Positions 11,279 through 24,013 of a stretch of DNA of 64,000 nt are shown here, in pieces. The position numbers and the translations under genes were made by a program. The stretch spans positions 58,108,501 through 58,172,500 of the forward strand of contig CM043697.1 of the NCBI GenBank assembly GCA_023935145.1, given 5' to 3'. The first letter of the stretch is position 1. Every line of letters begins with the position of its first letter. The notes beneath the pieces were generated by a model. That model did no database searches. It was given only the letters and a program-made list of their open reading frames with translations, and was not told the origin of the DNA. Origin of the DNA: Bretschneidera sinensis (lineage: Eukaryota; Streptophyta; Magnoliopsida; Brassicales; Akaniaceae).

Positions 11279-14200
11279 ATGTCACAACAATCTCCAGTCG
11301 ATCGCACTTTACATCGTACCCAAGTCTTGACCAATCATATCCTGCAATCTCCTTCACCATCAAACCCCTCTCTTTCACCAAGCATCTGCTTAGAATTTTC
11401 ACCCCCCTGAGCTCACAGAAAATTACGATTTTGACATAAAAGAAATGCGAAAACTAATGGACGGTAACAATCTGGAGGACCGTGATTGGCTGTTCGGGTT
11501 GATGAAGCAGAGCAAGCTGTTTAATCCAAAAGAGAAGGGAGGGTAGGTGTTTGTGTCGCCGGACTATAACCAGTCGATGGAGCAGCAGCGAGAGATGACG
11601 CTGAAGCGGATCCTCTATATGTTGGATAGAGGGGTGTTTGATGGGTGGTTGACGAAGGAGGGACCCGAGGCTGAGTTGAGAAAGTTTGCCTTCTTGGAGG
11701 TTTTGGGGATTTACGACCATTCTCTGGCGATTAAGCTCGGTGTTCATTTCTTCTTATGGTACGCTTGAGGTCGTGGTTTTATGATTTTTTTCTACTTTAT
11801 TTTCTTTTTTCTAAGTGATATCTACTGGTATCAAGTTATCCTTTTTCTTCTCTAATGATGCTTTAGTGCGATTAATATAATTATTTCACGAAAGAAACTT
11901 TAAGGTTCTGAGAAAATTGTGGAATTTTTGAATTTTTTTTTATATTTTGTTTTATTCTAGTTAAGTACATATGATATGCAATGTTGTTTTGATAATTCCA
12001 GTGTTTTATAGTTAATACTCTACGGAGGTGTTGTGTGATTGTTTGTTTAGGGTGCTCGAATGTTTGAGAGAAGGAAAAGAATCTTTAATGTTGAAATTTT
12101 CTTCTCTCTTTTTTTTTTTTTTTTTTTTGTTATTTTGGTTGCTGAGAAATTGACACACTCATGGCAATCCAGATGATTTTTTTTTTGTGTTAACCTCAGG
12201 TTAGCTGGAAAGAATTTTGTTGTATTTGGAAAGGCTTGCTATTACGTTTGGTATTTGTTTCCAGAATTCTATTCACATGAATGGTTTGTTACGTACGTAA
12301 AAAAAGGGGTTAAAATAAGCCTATTCCTTACCCTAAATGGGATATAACAACGTAGGGATGCATACATGGTACTTATCTGGAGATGCTTGAATGATCCCTT
12401 TTAATATGTTACGGAATGAACTTATGATAATCATAGAATTGCATCGCACTCCAGAGTTCAGAGTATAGATTTGAAGTTCATAATCTTAGCCCATTCTCAA
12501 TTTCAGCAGGAGATCTACTAAATCTTTTATTTCACTCTGTATTAGTAAGAGGGCTCTTCCAAAACAGGAAATAGATTGGAGCTGCAAATGGAGGCGTTCA
12601 TTTCTTTTTCAACTTTTTCAGATCCTGAATCCATATGCCCAAATATATTTAGGCACAGAACTTCTAAGTTCTACAAATCAAATTGTAAGAATGAAGGAAA
12701 CCCATTTCCAACCAAATTCAGCCTTATAAAGTTTGCGTGTATTGAATTTTGGGAAATTTAGAGGGACTAAATTCTGTTTGTTTCCTCATGCGCCATTTGG
12801 TCGTTGAAAATGGAGGAAAAAGGCAAAACTAAACAATTCTTTGCCACATTAATGAACAGTAACTGCTTCTAGTCATTGTCCACTGTATGGACTATGGAAT
12901 TTTTAGCTTTGAAGCTGGAACTGGAGGTGCTCAATCCTGATTTCACTTCTATATTTTCCTTTCTTGTTCTTACTAATTTTGTGAAATGACCCTTTTTCCA
13001 TTAACAAATATATTTTAATTACGTAATTATTCATTTCTCCATAACAGAAATGCAAGAATGCAACCAAATGCAGCATTATAGAATTTTGATGAATCGAATT
13101 TAGGAAATTTAATGGGACTGATTGCTGTCCGTTGCGTTACCCTCCATTTGGTTGCTGAAATTCATCATACTTATGAGCAGGACTACTTAGTTTTAGTTGA
13201 TATGGTTGGAATACCCAGAATGAAATTTATTAACTACTTTCTTCTTTGACGGATTTCAGGGGTAGTGCCATCCAGTTTTTCGGCACAAGGAGCCACCATG
13301 ACAAGTGGCTGAAGGAGACTGAAAATTATGTGGTCAAGGGTTGTTTTGCAATGTCTGAGTTGGGGCATGGAAGTAATGTATGTGGAGGTTATTAATCCAT
13401 TGTTATTAGGCATCAGACGTCTGTGTGGTTCCAACATGGCCACACTTATGTTTTCCTTTTCTTTTTTTCCCTTACTGCTTCCTGGGTGCTTTTAGGTACG
13501 AGGAATTGAAACGGTGACCACATATGATTCAAATACAAAAGAGTTTGTCATCAATACCCCTTGTGAATCTGCTCAGAAGTATTGGATTGGTGGGGCAGCT
13601 AACGTAAGAATTTTTCTTAAAACTTTTCAATAAATCATTTCTTTATTTTTTTTGACATATATATATATATATATATTTTTTTTTTTTCTTTGCTGTTTAT
13701 GTTGTATGGTTCCTGCTTCACTTCGTCAAATACTGACATGGTATTCCTCTGTTCTGTTTAGCATGCAACACACACAATTGTCTTTTCACAGCTCAATATA
13801 AATGGAGCCAATCAAGGGGTCCATGCATTTATAGCCCAGATCCGAGATGAATATGGAAACATATGTCCAAACATCCGTCTAGCTGATTGTGGTCATAAAA
13901 TTGGTCTAAATGGTGTTGATAATGGCCGAATCTGGTATTAACAGCACCCTTTTTGTTGTCAAACAGTATATTATTTATAAAATGATGACTATATGGAAGT
14001 TTATAATTGTGATTATAGGTTTGAAAAAGTACGAATCCCCAGAGAGAATTTGTTGAATTCAGTTGCTGATGTTTCACCAGATGGGCAATATCTGAGTGCA
14101 ATAAAAGACCCAGATCAGGTAATTATGTTTGAGTTGAACATTACCTCTAAATTGATGGATCAAATGGTCACAGGATTATCATGAAGTAAAATTTTTTCTA

Positions 14201-15491
14201 GTTGCATTAATGTGTTTTACCCTCCTTTTCAGAGATTTGCAGCATTCCTGGCTCCTTTGACATCTGGTCGCGTCACTATTTCTGCCAGTGCAGTTTATTC
14301 ATCAAAGGTAATGATTATTCTGTATGGTGTACATTTCTGTGGATGAATTAATGTTACATTTGTGTACAATAGTGGGGTATGGAGTGGAAACCCGGTTATA
14401 CTCAATTTGGCATGGTTGCATATTGTTCTTCTCCTACAGATTGGCTTAGCTATTGCAATAAGGTATTCATTAACAAGGAGGGCTTTTTCTGTTGTGCCAA
14501 ATGGGCCTGAAGTCTTATTGCTTGATTATCCAAGTCACCAACGGCGACTGTTTCCTCTCCTTGCCAAGACGTAAGTCTCTCATTGACCGTATTTCTGCTT
14601 TGGAATGTCACTCTTGTTCTCTTGTGCTACCAATCATATTGATGAGATAAGACAACTATGATAGTGTAGTTTTATCTTGTGTGTATGCTTTCGATTTACT
14701 TTTTGTTGCCATTCCTTACTGGGCTTTAGCTAGAAAAAACCTAGATGTTGTTAATATCCTCATGCTCTTGTTGAGAAATAAGGGGTCATGTTGACAATTC
14801 CATATGGTATAGGGGGTCAAGTATGTTCCTTCTTGGAGTAAATGGCCCTTAATATCAGTATACTAATAGATATTCTACTTTTAGATCTTTGGATATAAAC
14901 TTTCTAATGCCTCGAGTAATTTTTTGTTTTTGTACTTGGTCAATCAACATTGTAGTTGGGAATTAGTTCTAGGGTGTCAAGACTGCTCATAATTTACATA
15001 ATTAACTTGGTGTCGGACACATTACTCTCTCTCTCTCTCTCCTCTGCTTCAGATATGCTATGACTTTTGCGGCAAATTACTTGAAAATGACATGTGAAGA
15101 GGACTCCTGAGTCGAGCAAAATCATCCATGTTCTTTCAAGTGCATTCAAGGCCACTCTTACCTGGCATAATATGCAAACAGTTCAGGTCAGGAATGACAA
15201 TATTAGATGGAGTTGAATGTATCTTGTTAAGCAGCATCACTGAGGTCCAGTTAATATCTTTTTCAGGAATGTCGTGAAGCTTGTGGAGGACAAGGTCTGA
15301 AGACAGAAAACCGTGTTGGTCAACTAAAAGTGAATACGATGTGCAGTCAACTTTTGAGGGGGACAACAATGTTTTGATGCAGCAGGTAGTAAGGAATAGT
15401 CATTTTGATGATTATTTTTTTTTTCACAAGGAGTGCAAATACCACTCCCCTGCATGTGTGGACCTCACTCACCCTTAATTATAGGCCCAAG

Positions 15492-15927
15492 TATAGTTAC
15501 CGGGATCCCTATACCCCTTTTGAACTGCGATATGGATCCTACATTCCGATTCGTGGTGCATTGGCGCACCGGATCCTTAAAATTGGCGATCCAAATTTTA
15601 CTAAGACTTTTAGCTAAAATTATTTTTTAGAAAAATCTAGACACAAGAAAGGATTTAAGAGAATACTCATACTTTATTTTTAAATTATGTTTTATAATAT
15701 TATGTTTGTTGACTTTACTATTTTGTCAAAACTCTAACATCTTCTAAACTATTATTATGCCCACGGTTCTATTTATATTGTACTCATAAATATATCTAAT
15801 ATTTTAATTTTATACATGATATAAATCATTTAAGTCTACCCCAACGTACCGCGTACGGGGTAGGTAACGTACAACATTTCCGTACTCGTACCGCAAACCA
15901 GGGCGTACCGAGTTCCTGGTAACTGTG
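15492..15927. mobile_element. hAT-like non-autonomous element in ACX3 intron 9
   Basis: A 436-bp insert with imperfect terminal inverted repeats (TATAGTTACCGGGA at the left, CACAGTTACCAGGA as the complement of the right end; 11 of 14 match). It is flanked by 8-bp near-duplications GGCCCAAG (15484-15491) and AGCCCAAC (15928-15935), 6 of 8 identical. An 8-bp duplication fits hAT elements. No transposase is present. Confidence 0.6.
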
Positions 15928-17286
15928 AGCCCAACACATGAATGATAATTTGGGAGGGCTTTAGGGATACCATGTTAGAGCTAGGCTGAAGAGAGGAACA
16001 GAGAAGATTTGTTAAGTAAGAATGAGAACATCAACACTTATGCCCCCAAAGCAAGAAGCGTGGTGTGTCGGTCATCTTCTATCAGCGTGGAAAACATGTT
16101 TTATGCAGTAGCCATTGCCAGAGAGGAGCGATAAGGCTTGAATATTTTAACGATGATTCTGAATTTGGTTCTTATGCCCCTCATATTTTACAATCAAATT
16201 AATTAGCGTCTCCAGAACTAGCCATTGCCCGCAAGTCAGTTGGTTCTTAGCCCCTCATTTTTTATATTCAAGTTGATTAAATATCTCTAGGACTGACCAT
16301 TGCCCACGAGTTGATTAGGAGTCATGTCTTTTTTCCTTTTCCTGTTTTTTGTTCAGTGTGCTTGTGTGTGCGTGAACATGCATGGGAGTGCATGTATCTT
16401 CATGATGTCTACTAAGAAACAGTCAACTGCAAATTCTCCGTTTAATTTGTAAAGGTCTGACCTACCTTTTTTATCGTTTTGAAAATTCTAATATCTACTC
16501 AAGTGTCATTTTCTCCAAGAATTTGTTTGTGAAACAGTGTAATTTATGCGTTAAACTTGTGGATTCAGGTCAGCAAGGCACTATTTGCAGAGTATATGTC
16601 AGCTGAGAAGAGAAATAAGCCTTTTCATGGATTGGGGTTGGAGCATATGAACAAGCCATGCCCTGTCATCCCATCTCAGCTTACAATTTCTACCCTCAGG
16701 TGCAACCGGTTCCAGGTATTATAATAATATCTTCATTAGCTTCTACTTCAGATGAGTCATGTTGAAATTTTCTGATAATTTCTTACTGCTTGTCCATGCC
16801 AGACTGATGTGTTCTGTTTAAGAGAGCGGGATCTTTTGAGACGTTTTGCTACAGATGTGTTACAGCATCAAGCAAAGGGAGAAAGTAAAGATTATGCCTT
16901 CCTTCTGGTGGGATTCTCTTCTATTACCTGAATTCTCCCTCACTCTCCTAACCCACCACCCCCCACCCCATCCCGACAAAAAAAATGGAAAAAGGTAATT
17001 GTTGTGTTTTCTCTTCTGCATCAGAGTCATCAGCTGGCGGAAGACTTGGGTAGAGCTTTCTCTGAACGAGCTATATTACGAACCTTTATGGAGGCCGAGG
17101 AAACTTTACCTGCCAGTTCATTGAAGGTAAATGAGCACTGTTCCTCATCTTTGAACTACAATAAAGCATTCTTGGTGATCTAGTCTCTGAAGTTCTAAAA
17201 CTTGTCCCTGATAGTCCAGTCAATGCAGTGGGGTAAATAGAGGGTCTAGTGTCAGATGAATTAAGGCTATAGATGTAGGATATAAG

Positions 17287-18332
17287 CAGGGGTGGAGCAA
17301 GGAATTTTAATGTCGGGGGGCCAAATAGTCCTATAGTTTTACAAAAGATCTTTAAATATTTGAAAGGTGTAAAATAAATATAAATTTCAAAATGTGACTA
17401 ATTATTCATTGCATGAAAAAAAATATTTCATCCTCAAGTGTACAAGGGAATCTTCTATTAATATTGTTAGATACTCCAACATATTAGTTTTTATTAAAGG
17501 TTGTTATAGATTTTTTTTTTAATTTTTTATTTATCATAAATCTGTCTTAAGTCCCAATTCAAAAAACTTACAAATGTTAGTGTCGATTACCAAATCATGC
17601 ATAAATTTGCAGACTGTAGTGAGTATGATTTTCAGAAAATCATGTGATGCATGTTGTGGTTAAGGTATTTTAATGTCCATAAATTTGTATAAAAAGAATT
17701 AATGATAATTCACTTTATATGTACTACTTATAAACGGGTTAAAAGAATCAACTTATCAACTAAATTAACCAACCTAAAATAGAGAAAAAAGAAAAAGGAG
17801 TGTGAAGTTGCCTCTTGAAGATTGCTTTCAAAAGGTAAAGTTTGAAAAGGGAAAGAAGGAGAGCTAAAAAGTTTTTTTTTTTTTGCCTTCTTGAAAGATG
17901 CTAAAGCCTAGAGAAAGAATTAAGTTACAAGTAAATAGTTCAATTATCCGATTTACGAATTGGCTAGATTTTTACATAATTCAAGTGAAAACCTAATTAT
18001 ATTTTGATAATTAAATTTTAAAGCCTAATTATATTTTGATAATTAAATTTTAAAGCCTAATTATATTTTGATAACTAAATTTTAAAATGATAAAATTTAT
18101 CTTGATTTGATATTATTTCATTATTTTTTAATTTGAAAAATATTCTCACCTATGAGATTTTAGTTTGTAATATATTTAATGGAATTTAATTTTATTAAAA
18201 TCTTTTTATATTTTTGCGGGGTCCAACTAGTAAGACTATATATTTGGGAACCAAATATATGTAGCATTTAAAAAAAAAAAAACTTTTTTGGACCCCCTGG
18301 ACGCCCCCCATTGCAAAGGGTGGTTCTGCCTG
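17287..18332. mobile_element. Candidate TIR element in ACX3 intron 12
   Basis: A block of about 1 kb that starts CAGGGGTGGAGCAAGG and ends with the complement of CAGGCAGAACCACCC. Both ends are GC-rich with short G-runs while the interior is AT-rich, a pattern common in plant non-autonomous DNA transposons. An internal AT-rich segment of about 30 bp (AAAGCCTAATTATATTTTGA) is repeated three times at 17990-18080. Termini match only in part and no clear duplication flanks them. Confidence 0.4.
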
Positions 18333-18467
18333 TGGATGTAGTTGAACTACTACATGGAAAGAGGGATCACGAGGTCAATGTATGTATAGATGGAAAGTAA
18401 AATTTTGTGCATTTAGATTGCCTTTCTCATTTCCATGAGTTGAAACTTCTGAAACACGCTTCACTAA

Positions 18468-18577
18468 GGCATTGTTTGTGAGTTGCTTAAATGCAATTTA
18501 AATCACCAAAACTTAAAGTTTTTAGAGTTAAGTTTTGGTGATTTAAGTTGCATTTAAGCAAATTCCCAAACAACACC
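18468..18577. mobile_element. Tourist-like MITE (TAA duplication) in ACX3 intron 12
   Basis: A 110-bp near-perfect foldback: the left arm GGCATTGTTTGTGAGTTGC and the right arm's complement GGTGTTGTTTGGGAATTTGC run on into matching interior arms around a short GTTTTTAGAG loop. TAA lies on both sides (18465-18467 and 18578-18580), the PIF/Harbinger-type 3-bp duplication. Confidence 0.85.
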
Positions 18578-19041
18578 TAAATGTGCTCAGTTTTCTCCTT
18601 GCTTTTTTAAGGGATGGGCTGAAAATGCTTTTCATGGGGTAGTTCTATATACAATCTTCATTTCTTTGTTTAAATTCACCTATTGGAATTGCGTGCAACC
18701 AGTCTAATGCTGCCGGCTGATATGAGTATATAAATTTAACGAAAAAGGTGGAGCAAATCTACTTGCTGAATATGTGCATTAATTTTTGCTGCAGACTGTC
18801 TTAGGCCTGTTGCGATCCATATATGCTTTGATCTGTTTGGAAGACGATCCTGCCTTTCTACGATATGGGTACGTATCAATGAACAATATTGCTGCTGTAA
18901 GGAAAGAAGTTTCAAAATTCTGCAGTGAACTGCGACCACATGCATTTGCCTTGGTCAATTCCTTTGGCATTCCTGATGCTTTTGAGTCCCATAGCTTTTA
19001 ACTGGATTGATGCAAATTCTTGGTCTTCAGTTCAACATTAG

Positions 19042-21073
19042 TTGTACCATATCTCTTCTCTCGGTTGTAATTGATGCTGAAAGCATGCTGCTTGCGGCCA
19101 TCTACTTGCAGTTTTAATAAGTCAGCCTTCAGAACACTGTTATACAAAAGTAGAGGCTGCTCTCCTTAAAGGCAGTTATCAATAAATCGTAATGCCCATT
19201 GCATTGCTGCAATGACGTGTGCTGGTATCAAGCCAAACCATTTCATCCTTCCCTTATTTTCCTAAATATTCTGTCCTGAAACATGGTATGGTGTTAGTTC
19301 TGATGAGCTTATGTGTACTAGAATGTTGCCACGTATTGTTGTTGTTATTAGTCCTTTGTTGCCTTATTAGGCTTGGACGCGATTAGGTTTTGGCATGTCC
19401 TTTGTTTTTATACCCATGATTAATATTATGTAGGTGCATAATCTTGCCAAACAAACCATGTTTGCTGATAAAGGAAATCTCTTGTATGTGAATTAGAAGA
19501 GTCAGGGATTCGCTAATGTAGTGATGGGAAAGGGCAGGCTATAAATTTATAAGAACCGGCGCTCAGAATTAACTTATATGTGATCAGCAATGATATGTTT
19601 CAAAACCTCGTTTGGTTGGGCAGGGAATGGAATGGGATTGGGAATCAGATATCATTCTCATGCTTGGCGATGCTCTAGAATGGATTAGGCAAAAGAATGT
19701 AATGTCACTGTTAGTAGGATTTCGGGAGGACAGCATCCCATCCCCGATCTACAGTTGGGAATAGCAATTCCATTACATAAAAAGCATTGGTTTGACTGAA
19801 ACACTTCTATGAGATCTCTGGAAAATCTTTGCTGGTTCCAATCTAAAACATTGGTTTTATACTCGTTGACAATTTTATTAATAATTTTGAGGAATTTTAT
19901 TGATAACGTCAATATAAATGTGGGACTCAACAAATAACATTATTAGTAAAGTTTTTCAAAATTACAAATGAAGTTTTTAAATGATCTAAAACATGAAATT
20001 TAAACCTGAATCAATTAAATATTTCTCGAGAGATCTCTCTTTTCCCTTTGCAAGTTCTCTCCCTCTCTTCCCTCTGCAACATCTCTCTCCTCCCTCTGCA
20101 ATTTCTGTGTCACGGATAAAGCCCAAGGGCACATGCTAGTAGGCACACGGTGCGCATTTCTAGCACTTCTTTTCCAAACCATTCAATATCGACAACTATT
20201 TTTGTCTTAGAGCTTACTAGACTTGTTTAGGTAAATGTAGATTCCTCCGAATGTGTCTTTTGACTACAGATTTAGAGGAATCTGTTACAAATAAGTAGGT
20301 TTAATTGTAGAATTTGTTGTTTCAATTTATTTCCATGTGTAAAAGCCTAGATTAAATAGATGCTTTAGGATAATTTGTTCTTAGAAAGAAGATATTCTTT
20401 TGTAATTCTTTTTGTGTTCTCAATAAAATTTTGTGTTTATCTCAAACCAACACTAGTCTAAGAGTGTCCGAGTGAGTGAGTGATGCCAAGCGCCCTCATG
20501 AGAGGGAATTAACCAACCCCAACAAAAAGAGGACACGAGAGTTGGTGAGAAGAAGTGCTCAAAGAGCGCGTCTTGGGGAAAGGCCGACTTAAATGCTTCA
20601 TTGGAGAAGTTTAGTTTAAGTGGCACACAAGTTGGAGTGAATTTTGGGCGTGAAACTCTCGGCCTCTCTTTCTTCCCTCTCCATGGGATTGATCTCTCAA
20701 ATGAGTCAGATCGTTAAAAGGTGCCCCTAAGAAAAGTATATGTTTTTTTTTTTGGTGCATATACATAATATTTTTTTTTTTCTTCCTAGTTTCATGTCAA
20801 TGCTAATTTTTTATTTACCTGAACAAGAAAATTAGATTGCTTGAGACCCTACTACATTTATCTAATTACTTTACATGTAATTATTACTTTTTCTTCTGTG
20901 TTTTTTAAATAAAAACTGGATTACTTAAAAAGTATGAATTCATTCCAAAATCTGAACCATACAGGAACTTGCACCATTTCCAAGAGGAGGGTTTTGAAGG
21001 TAAAATTTAGAAAGTAAAGAAGGGTCGACTTAAAAACACGGTTTGAGTTTTTCTCATGAATATGAAATTTTAT
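19042..21073. other. 3' flank of ACX3 and repeat-derived intergenic DNA
   Basis: The first about 400 bases are probably ACX3 3' UTR. At 19600-19790 there is a piece starting CTCGTTTGGTTGGGCAGGG that looks like a DNA-transposon end. At 20040-20730 a CT-rich tract precedes sequence resembling a retroelement leader (GTTCTCAATAAAATTTTGTG and nearby GC-richer DNA), with no coding region. No gene is supported here. Confidence 0.45.
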
Positions 21074-22114
21074 GAGCATGTTTGAGTAACAGTTTCTTTT
21101 GAAAACTGTTTTCAAAAATGAAAACTGAAAACAATTTTATGAAAAAAAAACATGTTTGGATAATTATAACTCGAAAACTGTTTCGAAAACAGAAAACAAT
21201 GAAATATTGTTTGGATAATCTAATTTTGAAAACTGTTTTGAAAATAAAAAATTATTTGGATACACCTTCTTATAATTGTTTTCAGTTTTCAGTTTAAATT
21301 TGAAATCTATATTGATTTTATTTATCATATTTACTAAATACAATTTTAGCACACACCAAATACTTGAAAATAATTATTAATATTTTATTTTTTAGATTTA
21401 AAATTTAAAGTTTTTTTTTTTTTATATATATACCATGGATCAAATATTGAAAACTCTTCTCCCTCATCATATCACATATGTTTATTTGTTAAATTAATTT
21501 TAAAACAACTAAAATAAGAAATACAACACAACTTTCACAATTTGATAAAATGTGAATAACCAACCCATCATTCTTCTTGGAAAATGGTTCAATATCTAAA
21601 ATATGACATAATTTTCTTGTTTAAAATAAGTTAGTTGAGGACAACTTTGAGATACAATAATCATTGATCAAATACAATACTAAGAAATTGATAAAATGGA
21701 AATGAACGACCAAAAATTCTTCTGGCAAAAGGGAATCATTGAGTTACACTAGCACAATATATCTTTTCCTTCTTTAGGAAAGATGAATATAGAACAAAAT
21801 GCAAACCAATGACAGCAAATCGAGCCAAAATGATTCCATATATGTTTTAACCAAATTATCTATATGCTCAAACTGTCTTGTTTATTATCTGTAGAAATTG
21901 AAAACATTTAAAGCTAGCTACTACGACATGACAACGAAGTTTCATTACTGTTAAATTTTATGGACTCAGGATTCACTGGGTATAAATCATAGGCAGATGT
22001 TGAGGAAGAAAAAACTCATGCTTTATTTTTATATCACGAACTAATCAGGCTTTCGTTTCCAATTGAACTACTCTGGTCTTGCATCTGTTGGTAATGGTCT
22101 TTGAGGGGTTTAAA

Positions 22115-22342
22115 TCACAAATCTTTATTGTAAATGCTAGGATCTGATATCACTTGCTGAATCCTTGTTTGTCCTTCAAGCATACTCACCACCTTTGATA
22201 TAGTAGGCCTTACCATTGGAGATGTATTTGTGCATAACAAAGCCACTTTGATCATCCTTTCAGCCTCTTTCATGTTGAAACTAGACTCCAATGTAGGATC
22301 CACTATCTCTTTTAAACTTCTTTCCTGTTGCAAAACAAATGC
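22115..22342 (-). pseudogene. LRR receptor-like kinase C-terminal exon (captured fragment)
   Basis: The - strand exon follows an acceptor CTGCAG and runs to a stop at 22115. It encodes the end of a protein kinase domain: VLQQERSLKEIVDPTLE, then ALLCTNTSPMVRP and SKVVSMLEGQ. This is subdomain XI of plant RLK/Pelle kinases, with the invariant Arg in VRP, and most resembles the LRR-VIII group. The upstream exons with the ATP-binding and catalytic loops are absent from the neighbourhood, so this is an isolated last exon inside element A. It has no stop codons of its own before the natural end, which suggests fairly recent capture or residual constraint. Confidence 0.75.
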
Positions 22343-22644
22343 CTGCAGTAACCATCCAAAAAAAAAAAAAAAGAACTTAGGAGACTAAGACCAAAATCCT
22401 GCAAATTTCTATAAGAATTGTTCAGTTGCAGTCATACTGATTGGCATAAGAATGACTATTTCCACTGCATCAAAGTGTAAGTTTTAGGCTCAACTCAATC
22501 ATGTACTGCATTTCTAATGGCAACTTGAATGTACTTTGTCTACCATAGAAACTAGTCTACCAATTACAACATTTTCATGGAAGTGTGAGCTTGCATTTGA
22601 ATGTAGAAAGCGAACTTCAAGGAACAGTCTTAATACATGAAGAA

Positions 22645-22699
22645 GGGGCTAGTGCAGCAGCACCTGTGCAGACTGCACAGGTGCTGCTGCACCAGCCCC
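22645..22699. repeat. Near-perfect GC-rich hairpin, 27-bp arms, 1-base loop
   Basis: Arms 22645-22671 and 22673-22699 pair with a single mismatch around one unpaired A; the inner 20 bp (GTGCAGCAGCACCTGTGCAG) are perfect. A second perfect palindrome, AGCAGTCCCTG / CAGGGACTGCT, follows at about 22719-22742, and both end in CACCAGCCCCTG. It is GC-rich in AT-rich DNA. The ORFs across it are by-products of the repeat. Confidence 0.9.
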
Positions 22700-23548
22700 T
22701 GTGTAGGCACCAGCTGCAGCAGTCCCTGCACAGGGACTGCTGCACCAGCCCCTGCAAAGTAATTATGATTGAGAGCCTCTCCAATCATTGAAACTGGTAT
22801 TATAAAATTACGATTAAGACCATGTCCAATCAAAGTTTTTGGTCTTAAAATTAATAAAGTCACTTGAAGTTGCAGACCTGCATATGAGGAATCAATCACC
22901 ACACTAGCATTTATCATAGATAAACTATAAAATTAAATAATACATAGCAATTATGCATTAATCAGAAGATATATTAGGCTCAAACATGCAACCATAGATT
23001 ACTATCTGCCAGTGAAATTTGGGGTTATCAAACAAAACTCATTAACATAACAAAGTCAGATCATTTTTGCCTAAATGGATAAAAATGGTTTTAGTTAGAA
23101 TTCTCTCAAGGCCTTTAACATATTTGGTGCTGAAAAAGGGTATTCAATGCATGAACAAGAGCATGTTGACAGATATCACACTAATAACATCCAAAAGTAA
23201 GGACAAGGGTTCCCAATCATATCACTGAAGATGTCTTTCAACAAACCACAATGCTGAAATGAGACAGATGTACAGAAGTACAATAATTTTTAGACTTCTT
23301 TTGATAAGTACAAAGAAGTGCAATAATTAGGACTTGAAATAGATCTTCCAGGGTGAAGTAGTCCAATGATGCAAATTTTGACAGCTACCAGATTGAAACT
23401 ACTTTAACCCGCAAATGGAAAGGAGAGGTCAGCTACTGGATTGAAACAGTCCAATGATGCACATTTTGGCAAACAAATCAGTATAACAAGACCAACACCC
23501 CCTTTTTCTCATTCCCTAAAACCTCTTTATATTACCATCCAGACAACT

Positions 23549-24013
23549 TGATGCAAGAGGATCCGAGTCAGATGATGCTGAGGTGTCAGATGGCAAGTGG
23601 GCTACCTAAGTCGGTTTACATCGTTTAGCGGGCCACATGTTCGGATTAGGCCCTGAAGACCCTAGTCTAATTGGAAACGAACTTTCGGGAAAAACTTAGT
23701 ATATTATACTAAGCCTTATCATTTTTAAGCCAAAAAATGATGTTTAGATCTTCAAATTGGCAGTTTTTAGTTTTTAGGAAACCTTTTATTTTATTTAATT
23801 TAAATTCGGCCTTAATTTAATTTTCCTATTTTAGCTTCGACCTTATAAATAAGGTCTTAGGGTTTCATAATAATATAATTATATTTTTGGAATAAATTAA
23901 AATAAAGCATCAGAGTAGTTTCTCTGTATTGTTTTATGGTTTTTCTTATGTTACTCCCTGTGAACTATCTATTCGACTAGCCTGCAGAATAATCGCTATT
24001 CTGCCCGGCGTCA
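23549..24013 (+). mobile_element. Solo LTR (465 bp) with TSD CAACT inside element A
   Basis: It begins TGATGCAAGAGG and ends CCCGGCGTCA, flanked by identical CAACT at 23544-23548 and 24014-24018. A TATA-type motif lies in CCTTATAAATAAGG at about 23842-23855. No internal region is left, as expected after LTR-LTR recombination. Superfamily not determined. Confidence 0.85.

Larger units (their letters stand above)
11279..19041 (+). pseudogene. ACX3: ACX3-like peroxisomal acyl-CoA oxidase, 13 exons, disrupted
   Basis: Family function: the first step of peroxisomal beta-oxidation, FAD-dependent oxidation of acyl-CoA to trans-2-enoyl-CoA with H2O2 release; ACX3 prefers medium chains. Exons: 11279-11758, 13260-13377, 13496-13603, 13762-13934, 14019-14118, 14233-14307, 14440-14570, 15053-15186, 15267-15385, 16569-16715, 16803-16907, 17025-17126, 18795-19041; all borders are GT-AG. 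Visible: a PTS2-like RTQVLTNHI near the N terminus, GCFAMSELGHGSN, and TFEGDNNVL, which carries the family's catalytic Glu. Breaks: one extra C in a C-run (about 11402), in-frame TAG (about 11545), a 2-base loss in exon 8 (about 15093), a 1-base loss in an A-run in exon 9 (about 15329), and a 2-base loss near the C terminus (about 18983). The rest is conserved, so this is either a young pseudogene or a real gene with assembly indels; the TAG argues for real decay. Confidence 0.85.
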
